DNA of 64,000 nt from Chionomys nivalis (taxonomy: Eukaryota > Chordata > Mammalia > Rodentia > Cricetidae). The DNA lies in NCBI RefSeq assembly GCF_950005125.1, contig NC_080112.1:4534177-4598176 (forward strand), written 5' to 3'. Below, piece by piece: positions 54,835-64,000 of the stretch (position 1 is its first letter; each line of letters starts with the position of its first letter). The translations under genes were made by a program, and so were the position numbers. Below the pieces are notes generated by a model. The model did no database searches. It was not told the DNA's origin and worked only from the letters and a program-made list of their open reading frames with translations.

Positions 54835-55215
54835 AGTAAGTGTCAGTAGTCAACTTGACACACCTGGGAAGAGCAAGCCTCAATTCAGGAATTGCCTCCA
54901 TTAGATAGGCCTGTGGACATGTCTGTGACATTTTTCTTGATTGCTAAGTGACATAGGAAGGCCCAGCCTACTGTAGGTGGTAACAACTCTAGACAGGTGA
55001 CTCTGGGCTTTATAGAAAAGGTTGCTGAACAAACAAGAGGAAGCAAGACAGTAAGCAGCAGCTTTCAGCCATGGTGTCTGTTTCTGTCCCTGTCTTGAGA
55101 TCCTGCCCTTATTTCCCTGGATCATGGACTGTGGCATGAAAGTGTAAGGCAGAGAAGTCCTTTCTTTCTGCATGTAGCTTTTGGTCATGGTGTTTATCAG
55201 AGCAACAGAAAGACA
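54835..55215 (+). mobile_element. Rodent MaLR-like LTR, direct
   Basis: CAGTAGTCAACTTGACACAC, GAATTGCCTCCATTAGATAG, GGCCCAGCCTACTGTAGGTG, GGATCATGGACTGTGGCATG, GGTCATGGTGTTTATCAGAG. Same family as 38310-38735 and, in inverse orientation, as 55738-56420. Confidence 0.7.
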
Positions 55216-55254
55216 ACTGATACTCTACTTTTTGTTTTCGGGGAACTTCCATTC

Positions 55255-55735
55255 TGGTTTCTATCTGACTGCATCAAATTCACAAGAAATTGCTGTTTTC
55301 ACTGTCCAGTTTCTCAATATCTGCCAAGTTTGAGTGTTGTTCCTTTTCTTTAAAAGAAAAAAAAATCATTCATTAAGATAGGTGTATATTAATGTCTTAT
55401 TAATGTTAAAACTTGCATTTCTTATAGCTAATATCTTGATGGCCAAGAGTTTTATATTTTTACATTTAATTTCATGATCTACTTAAAATTAATCCCCATA
55501 GAAACTTTAGATTTAGATCAAGGTTAATTTCCCATAGCACCATTTGTTAAAAAGATTACCATTCATATGCTCAGTTACTTTGTAATTTTGTCAAACTCTT
55601 GGTTCTGTTGTTTCTGAGTTCTTCATGACATTTCAAATATCTTGCTGAGATTTTAATATAAACTATATTAAAAGTGCATATCAATTTGTTAAGAATTCAA
55701 GACTTTATATTGGGTCTTCATTGAATGGGGCATGC
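55255..55735 (-). mobile_element. Ancient L1 ORF2-region relic, inverted
   Basis: GCATTTCTTATAGCTAATAT, CTTGATGGCCAAGAGTTTTA, CATAGCACCATTTGTTAAAA and AGAATTCAAGACTTTATATT follow the inverse order of old mammalian L1. No open frame. Confidence 0.5.
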
Positions 55736-55737
55736 CA

Positions 55738-55920
55738 TGCATTCTGGTTTCATTTTGCTGTTATTATAAGTGCTGCAATCAAGGGCAACTTGGGAGGGAA
55801 CAGATTATTTCATCTTATGCATCCAGGTCACAATCCATCTTTGGGGGAAGTCAGGGCAGGAATTCAAACAGGAACTGAATTAGAAACCATGAAAGAATGC
55901 TGCTTGCTTGTGCTCAGCCT
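55738..55920 (-). mobile_element. Rodent MaLR-like LTR, inverted, left part
   Basis: AAGTGCTGCAATCAAGGGCA, ACTTGGGAGGGAACAGATTA, GGGGGAAGTCAGGGCAGGAA, AATGCTGCTTGCTTGTGCTC. Interrupted by a B3 and its microsatellite tail; resumes at 56258. Confidence 0.65.
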
Positions 55921-55933
55921 TCTCTCTCCCTAG

Positions 55934-55934
<1 letters not shown>

Positions 55935-56002
<68 letters not shown>
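55935..56002. repeat. (CT)n(CA)n compound microsatellite
   Basis: About 21 CT units followed by about 12 CA units. It lies on the tail side of the inverted B3 that follows. Confidence 0.95.
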
Positions 56003-56019
56003 CCTCTCTCTTCTTTTTA

Positions 56020-56222
56020 AAACATTCACCCATCTTATTGTATGTGTGAGTGCTTTGCTTGTGTCTGTCTGCACCACATGGATGCAGTGCCTGTAGAGGC
56101 CAGAAGAGGTCATCAGATCTCATTACAGATGGTTATGAGCCAGCATATGGGTGTTGTGAGTCAACCCAGATCCTCTGGAAGAACAGCCAGTGCTCTTAAC
56201 TGCCCAGGCATCTCTACAGCCT
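56020..56222 (-). mobile_element. B3 SINE nested in a MaLR LTR
   Basis: AGAGGCCAGAAGAGGTCATC, AGATGGTTATGAGCCAGCAT, AGATCCTCTGGAAGAACAGC, AGTGCTCTTAACTGCCCAGG, CATCTCTACAGCC. Confidence 0.9.
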
Positions 56223-56257
56223 CTCATCGATTTTTCTTATGCAATCTATACCCACTT

Positions 56258-56420
56258 ACCTAGAGATGAGGCTGACCATAGTAGACTGGATCTTCTAATA
56301 TTATTAATTAATCAAGGTGATCTGTCCAGACATGGCCACAGGCCAGTATGATTAAAGCAGTTTTCCGTTTGAGGTTCTCCTTCCAAGATAAATCTCTAGG
56401 TTTTGTCAAACTGACAGCAA
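56258..56420 (-). mobile_element. Rodent MaLR-like LTR, inverted, right part
   Basis: ATTAATCAAGGTGATCTGTC, GAGGTTCTCCTTCCAAGATA, TTTTGTCAAACTGACAGCAA. Confidence 0.6.
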
Positions 56421-56429
56421 AAACTAAAC

Positions 56430-57000
56430 AGGATAACTTTGCTCTCCATTTACCAAAATACTTGAATTTCTTGCATTAACCTCTTATAACTTTGGCACAT
56501 AATGGATGTTGTTTTTAAGGGTAAACCTAAGTGTTTTGTATTTGTTGGCACAGTTATAGATGTTCTTAAGCCATACATGTTTGTTTCTGTATACATATTG
56601 TTAGTGTACAGAAATGTGATCAATTGTTTCTTGTATTGAATTCACTTATTAATTCTTGGATTGATAGATTTGGGGAAGATATTGTACATATGTAATCATG
56701 TCACTTTCATGTAGACACAGTGTTACTTCCTTCTTTTCAATCACCATACATTTTATTTCCTGTTTTTTTCTTTATCAAAGTGGTTAGGACCTTCTAGTAC
56801 CTTGTTGAGTAAAAGTGTAGAGAGCCAATAGCTTTCACTCTTCCTGATGTAGGGGGCAGAATTAAATCTTTCATAACTAAGTAGTGTTAGATTATTGTAG
56901 GTATGCAGATGGTGATATGGTTGTTTCAGAAAAGATAAAAGATAAATCTCACTACTGTATTTCATGCTGTTTTATATTTCCACAGCAAAATATTAAAACA
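56430..57000 (-). mobile_element. Ancient L1 ORF2-region relic, inverted
   Basis: TTGAATTTCTTGCATTAACC, AAACCTAAGTGTTTTGTATT and CACAGTTATAGATGTTCTTA lie in inverse L1 order. AT-rich, with no surviving frame. Confidence 0.45.
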
Positions 57001-58177
57001 GAAGTGAAAGGGGCTTATGGAATAAACAAGAAAAATGATATGAGAATCTAGCTTAGACCAATGAACTTCAAAGAGCTGCGAAGTAAATCTAGATTTACAG
57101 AATCTCAGTTCGGTGCTCTTTCTGAATCTTCTGCCTTTCAGGCACAGCAGGCAGACAGAATATTTGTGACTGTGACTGAAGCTTAAAAGAAGTGGGGGTT
57201 GGGAGAGGTCTTTGGTCATAACAGTTCACAGGAAACTGCCTGTGCCATCCAGCATATCAACTGACTTTGCAAGCACCCAGCCCAGATGTGTCAGGCCTAT
57301 GGACACAGACCCTTTTATAAGCCTTACTCAATAGTTGTCTGTAAGCCAAGGGTTGCCCAGCTACCCCCTGGCCAGGAGCATGCTGGGTATTTGCCAACCA
57401 ATGACAGAGTTCACACTCTCCAGACTTTACTCTGCCTTCATGTTGATTGGAAAGTATCTTCCACAACATAAACGTCCCAGGATACCGTAAGCAAAGTTGC
57501 CGACTGGCAAGGCTCAGGCTACTCTTCATTGTATGCAAGCTGTGCACATTGAGCACTGATTCAGAAAACATTTACTGAGAAGTCACTAAATGTAGAGTAA
57601 CTCAGCAGCCTAGTGGGCAAAAGAGAGGGAAATAACATCCATAAGCACAGCTTGGTACAAACCCCAGTCAAATGCTGAGAACAGGAGACCCGGTAAAAAA
57701 GAGCCTACAAGAAGGGGTAGGATTCCAGCATGGGCAAAGCAGTCTTTGGTGAGTGAGCAAGCTGGGTGAAGGCCTGTGGAAGATGGATAGATAGTAAATG
57801 TATGAGAAGGGAAATAGTGGCGGAGACATGGAAACAAGCTGGAGTCTCAGCTGGGAGAACCTGCAAAGCTAAAAGGCTTTTGAGTGAAATGGTATTGGGG
57901 GCAAAGTGGGATGGAAGAAACACATGACCAGAGTAGTAAAAGAATGGGTGATTCTCTGCTTCCAACCATCGTTCATGAAAATATTCTGATAGTATCTTTA
58001 TGGCTGCACATTTTCCACACAAGCAATTTAAAGCCCTGCCATGATTAATGATTCAATCAAATCACAGACAAAGATTCTGGGGGAACATATGGAAGTAGAT
58101 GTTTAATGTCAAATTGTACCCATATCTCAGGCCTCCGATAAATAGCTTCTCATTCTTCAGCATGGATGCTATTCTAT
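57001..58177. other. Unassigned non-coding sequence
   Basis: Minus-strand open frames of 104 and 105 codons (57257-57571, 57705-58022) have no recognisable domain and neighbouring frames overlap them. A TGATTAATGATTCAATCAAA patch near 58042 is AT-rich and repeat-free. Confidence 0.4.
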
Positions 58178-58610
58178 ACAGCTATGGTTTGAATATGGTT
58201 TGTCCCCACCAAACTTATATTGAGGTGTGGTTCCCAGAGAGCTACTGTCCTTGAAAAGGTGGAACCTTTAAGAGGTCTGGTCTAGTTGGAAGTAATTAGA
58301 CAGTGACACCATCCTTGAAAGAGATTAAAGTCTCATCCCATGTAAGTAGGCTAGGGCTCATAGGATTGGATTAGTTGCTGTGAGAGCAAGTTGTTACATG
58401 TTTATCCCTGGTGTGTGTTCGCTTCCACAGGTGGCTGCTTGTCACTCTCACACATGATGCCATCTCCCGTGTTATGAAACAGCAGGAGACCCTTGGATGT
58501 TGCTGCTTCCACTACCTCCAAAACTGTGAGTTACATAAAGCTCTTTTCTTTGTACTATCCTTAGTCTTGACACAAAATAAATAAAGGCACACTAAACAGT
58601 GTATGCAATT
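58178..58610 (+). mobile_element. Old MaLR (MST/MLT-like) LTR
   Basis: GCTATGGTTTGAATATGGTT, TTGTCCCCACCAAACTTATA, AAGGTGGAACCTTTAAGAGG, GATGCCATCTCCCGTG, CCAAAACTGTGAGTTACATA, ending in an AATAAATAAA. Confidence 0.75.
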
Positions 58611-58849
58611 AATTAGCCACCGTCACAGTACCTGGGGTCCAGGACCAGGTTTGATTCACTGTGGTACAGGCCTAAGCTATTTTCCTCAGAGCAGGACACA
58701 GTGCCAAATTATGGACATTCACTCCACATGAGAAACTTTTTACCTGGTGGTAAGAGGTGGCCCAGACATCCGTTTACCTTCATAGCAAGCTACAGGAAAT
58801 AAGTACCAAGTCATAATAATACAGGCCACTATTTAGATGCACATTTCAT

Positions 58850-59060
58850 TGAATAGTTATTGTGAGCCAAACATTTAAAAATCTATTGCCTCATAGTATT
58901 TTGCCCCAAACCCTGTGGCGTTGACCCTATTATTACTAGGGGGAACCAAGGCTCAGAGAAATGAAGTAACTTGCTTAAATTCACACACAGTAACTAAGCA
59001 ATTAAGACAGACTTCACATTGAGGACTGGCTAGCTGAAGTTCTGTTCTTTCCACTACAAC
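58850..59060 (-). mobile_element. MIR SINE
   Basis: One of the better MIR copies here: AACCCTGTGGCGTTGACCCT, ATTATTACTAGGGGGAACCA, AGGCTCAGAGAAATGAAGTA, ACTTGCTTAAATTCACACAC. Confidence 0.75.
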
Positions 59061-59079
59061 AAACCTCAGAGCTTCCTTT

Positions 59080-59310
59080 TTAGTTTTTATTTTTTGTAAT
59101 TATCACTGGAATAGCTATTGATTTGCAGGAAAAGACAAACTAAACTACATAAAGGTCTCCTGTATCCTTCACCCAGTTTCTCCAAATTTTTACATTTCAT
59201 GTAACTAAAGGATAGTATCAACATTAGGAAATTGGCATGATAAAACCTGTGCATTGCATGTCATTTGAGCACACATGCAGAGTCCTACAACCAACTCCAT
59301 TGCCATGATG
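59080..59310 (-). mobile_element. Ancient L1M-like relic
   Basis: TTTGTAATTATCACTGGAAT, CTTCACCCAGTTTCTCC, TAAAGGATAGTATCAACATT and GGCATGATAAAACCTGTGC follow the inverse order of an L1M terminal region. Confidence 0.45.
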
Positions 59311-59321
59311 CAAAGTCTTCT

Positions 59322-59330
59322 CTCTCTCTC

Positions 59331-59402
<72 letters not shown>
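59322..59402. repeat. (CT)n(CA)n compound microsatellite
   Basis: About 23 CT units with one CATCT interruption, then about 15 CA units. It lies on the tail side of the inverted SINE that follows. Confidence 0.95.
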
Positions 59403-59409
<7 letters not shown>

Positions 59410-59515
59410 GGGTTACAAGTTGCCACCACAGCCAACTTCCTCTATGTGTTCTGGGAATCAAACTCAGGTCTTCATGCTTGTGCTACAAACACTTTTACTG
59501 ATTGAGCTGCAGCCT
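59403..59515 (-). mobile_element. B4/ID-type SINE fragment, inverted
   Basis: GGGAATCAAACTCAGGTCTT, CATGCTTGTGCTACAAACAC, TTTTACTGATTGAGCTGCAG. Confidence 0.65.
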
Positions 59516-59534
59516 TGGGAATATTTTCTATTTT

Positions 59535-59655
59535 TTTAACATATATCTATTTTGTGCATGTATGTGTGGGCATATGTGTACCGTGGCACATGTGTGGAGG
59601 TCAAAGGATAACTTGTGAGAATCAGTTCGCTGCAACATCTTTCCACCTATCCCCA
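59535..59655 (-). mobile_element. tRNA-derived SINE fragment, inverted, headless
   Basis: GTGCATGTATGTGTGGGCAT, TGTGGAGGTCAAAGGATAAC, TTGTGAGAATCAGTTCGC, CATCTTTCCACC; cut by the B3 that follows. Confidence 0.65.
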
Positions 59656-59659
59656 GTTT

Positions 59660-59828
59660 CTTTTAATAATTTATTTTTACTTTATGTGCATTGGTATTTT
59701 GCATGTATGTATGTCAGTGTGGGGGCATTGGAGCTCCTGGAACAGGAATTACAGACAGCTATGAGCCACCATGTGCCTGCTGGGAATTTAACCCAGGTGC
59801 TCTTAACCACTGAGCCATCTCTCTAGCC
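59660..59828 (-). mobile_element. B3 SINE, inverted
   Basis: TTATTTTTACTTTATGTGCA tail, GAACAGGAATTACAGACAGC, TATGAGCCACCATGTGCCTG, AGGTGCTCTTAACCACTGAG, CCATCTCTCTAGCC. Confidence 0.9.
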
Positions 59829-61381
59829 TTATCCCACCCAATTTCTTAAAGGCTTTTTGAAAACCTTCAATAATTGCTGGGCTTTATCACATTACTTTCT
59901 ACATTGGTCGGATTTATCTTTCCACCTTGAACTATTGCTAAGCCAATTACATGCTGACTGGCAAAACTGAACCAGACTTGCACACTTGGAGTAAACTGCA
60001 GTCAGTTAAGATGTATCAATGGTGTTACATACACATTGTAGATTTCTATTGCAAACATCTTTTAAAAGAACGTTTGTATTTCTGAGAATGACTGGAGTAT
60101 AGATCTCTTTTTGTTTTTACTGTCTTTGCAGCTTTGGCATACAATAAGACTGGCTCATTACATGGGTTTGTAAAGGTTTTGTCTTCTTCTGCTTCTGGAA
60201 GAGACTATGCAAAATGACTTTTAATTAGTCTTTTTGCTTTTGGTAGCATGCCTTACTTAAACTATATGGGCCTGGATATATATTTCTCAGAGCATTTTAT
60301 ACCAAGAATTCAGTCACTTGGACATGAAAATTATTTAATTTGTATTGGGTGAATTTTTAAAGTTTTCATTTTTCAAGAACTTGTCTTTTTTCTCTAAATT
60401 GTTAAATTTTATGTGTAGAAATGTTCAAAGTTTTTCTTTATTATTCTTTGTATAGTTCCTGATGTTGGTTGCTGCTACACTCTCAGGGTTGGTTTTTCTT
60501 TGTCAGTATTGTTAGACATTTGTCACCTTTATTGATCTTTTCAGAAAACAAGTTTCTTGTTTTGTCGATTTTTGTCTTGTTTTCAATTTAATTTTATTGA
60601 TTTATCTTCTTGATTATTTCTCATTTCTTGCTTTGGGTTTTTTATTTTAAGTTCATCTAACAGAAACTTGGATGACTGACCTCAGATTTTAAGTGAGAAC
60701 TTCTTTTCTTTGCAGTATATTCATTTAGTGGCACAAATTCTTTTCTCATCATTTCTTTAGTTGTGGCTTAGTTCTCATATATTTGGATTTCCCTTTTATT
60801 CCACGGTGGTCACAGTTCACAGAATGTGTTCTATGTAATTTCAATTATTTTGAATGCAATGGGGTTTGTTTTATGTCTCAGGATATGATCTATTATGACG
60901 AATGTTCTGTAAGCACTTGAAGAGGATGCCTCCTCTGCTGTTGCTAAGTGAAGTGTTATATAAACGCCAATTAGATCTTGTTAGATGATAGCATTGCTTA
61001 TTTTTTTTTGCCTAGTTATTCTATCAGTTGTTGAAAGAGTGGTGTTAAGATCTCCAACCATAATTGTTGATTTGTCTATTTCTCCTTGTAAAATTAAATA
61101 TTACTTTGCTTCTTATACTTTGCAGTATATTATTTAGTTATTCACACTTAAGCTACAACGTGTTTTTTGATGTATTGATTCTTTCATTAATGTTTCCCTG
61201 TCTCAAGTAATTTTCTTTGCTCTGAAGGCTACCTTATCTGATATTAACAGTCACTCATGTTCACCCTTGACAAATGTTTGCATGATATTGCTTTTCCATC
61301 TTTTCATTTGAACTTGTTTATCTTTTTTGAAATTTTATGTGTACATGTATGTTTGTATGTATGTGTGTATGAGAGACATAG

Positions 61382-61382
<1 letters not shown>

Positions 61383-61425
<43 letters not shown>
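61383..61425. repeat. (GATA)n microsatellite
   Basis: About ten uninterrupted GATA units followed by a GA-rich run. Likely polymorphic. Confidence 0.97.
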
Positions 61426-61449
61426 GTAGAGAGAGAAAGAGGAGAGAGA

Positions 61450-61560
61450 GGTGCATATGCACATGCATATGGAGGTCAAAGGTCAGCTTGAAGGAATCCA
61501 TGTGGGTCCCAGAGATCAAATTCAACTCTTCAGGTTTGGCAGCAAGTACCAGTGCCTATG
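61450..61560 (-). mobile_element. tRNA-derived SINE fragment nested in L1M
   Basis: ATATGGAGGTCAAAGGTCAG, CATGTGGGTCCCAGAGATCA, CTCTTCAGGTTTGGCAGC. Confidence 0.65.
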
Positions 61561-62167
61561 TTGTTACATTGAATAGATTTCTTTTAGACACCAGCTAGGT
61601 GAGTCATGTTTCTCAATCCATTCTGCCAATATCTGCCTTTTTAGAATTCCATATTACAACATTAATTTTTTCAGAATACCCATCTCTATAGTGTCATAGT
61701 GGTTTCCGAAGCCTTACCTTGTTTATCCGCTGTCATATTGTAACTTTCTGGTGTCACACCTTTCTAGTTTTAGTAAGATGTAGATAGCTTGATCCCATTT
61801 GTCTGTCTCTACTTCCTCTCCTTTCATACATTTCTATGTGTTACAAAGTCTACCCCTACTGGATCATAGCCTTAGCTTTCATCATCAATGTAGCATAAAA
61901 ACTTCAGAGATCCATATATCACTTTACAAGTACTGTTACTCTCTGTTGTTCTCCATTCCTGAATTCTCTCTCTTTTTTTTTTTTGATGCACAGAACTACT
62001 TTTAGCCATGTGTAGGTTAGGTGTGCTCATTACATGGCCTCTTGATTTTCTTTTATTAGAATGTGTTAATTTTATTTGAATATATGGAATTTTGAGTTGC
62101 CTATTCTTTGTTTGATGTTTGAAAAAATGTGTGCCACTTCTTTCAGTTACCATGCTTTCTGAAGAGA

Positions 62168-62173
62168 AATAAT
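62168..62173. repeat. Left 6-bp target-site duplication of LTR element B
   Basis: AATAAT, repeated perfectly at 63885-63890. Confidence 0.9.
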
Positions 62174-62540
62174 TGATGGAGGAAGGTCATTGGTTAAATA
62201 ATAAAGAAACTGCCTAGGCCCATTTATAGGCCAGCCCTTAGGTGGGTGGAGTAAACAGACAGGATGCTGGGAGAAAGAAGCCGAGTCAGGAGTCGCCATG
62301 ATTCTCCCACTCCAGACAGACGCAGGTTAAGATCTTCCCTGGTAAGCCAACTCGTTGTGCTACACAAAATATTAGAAATGGGTTAGATCAATATGTAAGA
62401 GCTAGCCAATAAGAGACTGGAACTAATGGGCCAGGCAGTGATTAAAAGAATACGGTTTCCGTGTAATTATTTGGGGGCATAAGCTAGCCATGCGGGCGGC
62501 TGGGTGCTGGGGACGCAGCCCCGCCGCTCTTATTACAACA
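62174..62540 (+). repeat. 5' LTR of element B
   Basis: TGATGGAGGAAGGTCATTGG ... CTCTTATTACAACA. Confidence 0.95.
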
Positions 62541-62560
62541 GAGTGGCACCCAAATATGGT
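62541..62560 (+). other. Putative primer binding site of element B
   Basis: GAGTGGCACCCAAATATGG directly after the LTR. TGGCACCC is one change from the TGGCGCCC start shared by lysine-tRNA primer sites. Confidence 0.5.
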
Positions 62561-63504
62561 TTATAAATGTTCTTTTACATTTAAAGGGGGATATAATACA
62601 GATATAAATAATTTACATTGGTATGGATTTTAAGGTCAATTTTGTTATATGTATATGTATTTCTGATCTTGATTACTGTATTGTGATTGTATAGTTCATT
62701 TAAAATGTAATATATAATTAAAAAAATATAGGTTGTTAATGGATAATCATCAATAATTGTCAAGCTTTTAGTCATGTTAGTTAGATTTTCTAGATGTACA
62801 TAGATATATTTCAGTTAGATAAACATTCTTCATATCTTTCAAAGACTGCAAAATATAACATTTAAAATGTTTTAATAACTTAGGACTTTTCATGACAATG
62901 AGACACGTCTGCTCCTGGCAGCACCAATCTACTTCAAGAGGATGATGGGCATCAAAGAGGCTCCTTAAGGAATTTGATAGCCATTTGGGCAAGAAACTGT
63001 TCTTGCCTGGACTGTTGCATAAACTGGACACAGAAAACCTACAGAGAGAGGACTACTAAACTTGCCTAAAGATGAGATGGTCTTTCGGGGTTCCTGACTC
63101 CTAAAAGAGTCTGCGAAACATTCTACAGGACACAACAAAAAGTGACTAAACTGTCTTTGAAATTTCCTGCTTGATAAAAATGTCTGCTGGATACTATGGG
63201 CCTAAAGGCTGAAGATGGATGCCCCAACGATACAAAAAAACTTTGGGTGACTGTCCAGGCAGCAAGATGTCTCTGTCATTTCTAGAGTTTGAAGTTTCTT
63301 ATTTCTTGTTTACTTAGGTAATATTGTATCCTTCTGGAGTCTTTAATGGAGTTAAAAAATGGTTAGTTATAGTTATAGTTTTCCTTAGTTATGATAAAAG
63401 ATAAAATAAATATAAATATTGTAACTGTAATTCTTGCTTGATAACTGTTTTGCTATATGTAATCTTACTATGTTAAAATAAAAGCCTTTTTTTTGTTTAA
63501 ACAG

Positions 63505-63516
63505 AAAAAGGGGAAA
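63505..63516 (+). other. Polypurine tract of element B
   Basis: AAAAAGGGGAAA abutting the 3' LTR. Element A has the same arrangement at about 36031-36042. Confidence 0.85.
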
Positions 63517-63884
63517 TGATGGAGGAAGGTCATTGGTTAAATAATAAAGAAACTGCCTAGGCCCATTTATAGGCCAGCCCTTAGGTGGGTGGAGTAAACA
63601 GACAGGATGCTGGGAGAAAGAAGCCGAGTCAGGGAGTCACCATGATTCTCTCTCTCCAGACAGACACAGGTTAAGATCTTTCCTGGTAAGCCAGCTCGTG
63701 GTACTACACAGAATATTAGAAATGGGTTAGATCAATATGTAAGAGCTAGCCAATAAGAGACTGGAACTAATGGGCCAGGCAGCGATTAAAAGAATACGGT
63801 TTCCGTGTAATTATTTGGGGGCATAAGCTAGCCATGCGGGCGGCTGGGTGCTGGGGACGCAGCCCCGCCGCTCTTATTACAACA
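63517..63884 (+). repeat. 3' LTR of element B
   Basis: Near-identical to the 5' LTR, with differences clustered in the segment CCATGATTCTC to CTACACAGAATATT. Confidence 0.95.
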
Positions 63885-63890
63885 AATAAT
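63885..63890. repeat. Right 6-bp target-site duplication of element B
   Basis: AATAAT, a perfect match to 62168-62173. Confidence 0.9.
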
Positions 63891-63915
63891 GCTGACGTTC
63901 AAGTAATTTGACCTT

Positions 63916-64000
63916 GCTATGAACTGAATAGCTATGACTCCCATTCAGATGTTGCTAGTTAACCCCCAGTGTGATAATATGAAGGGGTAGAATCTCTCAA
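63916..64000 (+). mobile_element. MLT-like LTR start, cut by the window edge
   Basis: TTGCTATGAACTGAATAGCT, GTTAACCCCCAGTGTGATAA and ATGAAGGGGTAGAATCTC match the start of the family seen inverted at 42130-42430. Confidence 0.55.

Larger units (their letters stand above)
59830..62160 (-). mobile_element. Ancient L1M-type LINE, ORF2 region, inverted, with nested repeats
   Basis: Long AT-rich stretch with inverse ORF2 landmarks of old mammalian L1: GGCATACAATAAGACTGGCT, TTATTGATCTTTTCAGAAAA, GGTGGTCACAGTTCACAGAA, TCTCAGGATATGATCTATTA, GTGTTAAGATCTCCAACCAT and TCTGAAGGCTACCTTATCTG. No reading frame longer than chance survives. It is interrupted by the GATA array and a SINE at 61383-61560, and its right end is near the young LTR element. 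Confidence 0.7.
62174..63884 (+). mobile_element. Complete short, young class II LTR retrotransposon, element B (non-coding)
   Basis: Only 1711 bases: 5' LTR 62174-62540, interior of 976 bases, 3' LTR 63517-63884. Just inside the 5' LTR is TGGCACCCAAATATGG, resembling a decayed lysine-tRNA primer binding site (TGGCGCCC...). AAAAAGGGGAAA precedes the 3' LTR as polypurine tract. The 6-bp target duplication fits class II integrases. By eye the two LTRs differ at about ten positions plus one indel in 367, so the insertion is much younger than element A. The interior has no coding frame beyond 84 codons. It aligns with the last ~1 kb of element A and lacks that element's first 1.2 kb. Confidence 0.93.

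Noticed and set aside
1..64000. CRISPR arrays, bacterial operons, rRNA or tRNA genes
   Set aside because: The window is clearly rodent nuclear DNA. No regularly spaced short repeats with unique spacers and no tRNA cloverleaf beyond SINE heads were seen.

Overview
This window is mammalian nuclear DNA, almost certainly from a muroid rodent. B1, B2/B3, B4-type and ID-like SINEs are scattered throughout. There are also Lx-like and older L1 fragments, MaLR LTRs and class II (ERVK-type) LTR elements. The LTR elements resemble the mys-like and RMER17-like families, which makes a cricetid (hamster, vole or deer-mouse type) my best guess. That is inference, since no database could be searched. I find no convincing exon of a resident host gene, so the window reads as an intergenic or deep intronic stretch built mostly from transposable elements of several ages.

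Layout. Positions 1-12,600 are mostly old or unassigned sequence with degraded MaLR, MIR, B1 and B3 pieces. Positions 12,600-15,000 hold an ancient inverted L1 5' region (14,100-14,960) and a partial second copy of a piece of it 1.6 kb away. Positions 17,700-19,600 carry two solo LTRs, one with a perfect 6-bp target-site duplication (TSD). Positions 21,300-26,400 are largely inverted L1 3'UTR fragments plus SINEs and a long (CA)n. Positions 26,400-30,500 are mostly unassigned, with MIR relics and one AT-rich segment that could be a conserved non-coding element. Positions 30,500-33,000 are old L1/HAL1-like debris. Positions 33,454-36,411 hold a complete short class II LTR retrotransposon (two LTRs, 6-bp TSD) nested in an older repeat. 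A related solo LTR sits at 41,120-41,483.

The dominant feature is a full-length L1 at 42,811-50,430 on the + strand, flanked by a perfect 15-bp TSD. Its 5'UTR is a tandem array of 364-bp promoter monomers, about three and a half copies. ORF1 and ORF2 each look broken by only one missing base in an A-rich stretch. Its 3'UTR contains a ~278-bp tandem duplication followed by a G-rich polypurine tract and a poly(A) tail.

Downstream there is a second RMER17-like LTR (51,726-52,254) and an Nme2 (nucleoside diphosphate kinase B) processed pseudogene on the - strand (53,238-53,869), which landed inside a B4-type SINE. A dense pile of nested MaLR, L1, B3 and microsatellite sequence follows. Near the right edge (62,174-63,884) is a compact, fairly young LTR element of 1.7 kb. 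It has nearly identical LTRs, a primer-binding-site-like sequence, a polypurine tract and a 6-bp TSD, and no coding capacity.

The parts relate through retrotransposition. The L1 machinery explains the processed pseudogene and the SINEs. The two short LTR elements share about 0.9-1 kb of non-coding internal sequence and look like members of one non-autonomous family that must borrow proteins from a relative not present here. Family names are from memory of consensus sequences and should be confirmed with RepeatMasker.
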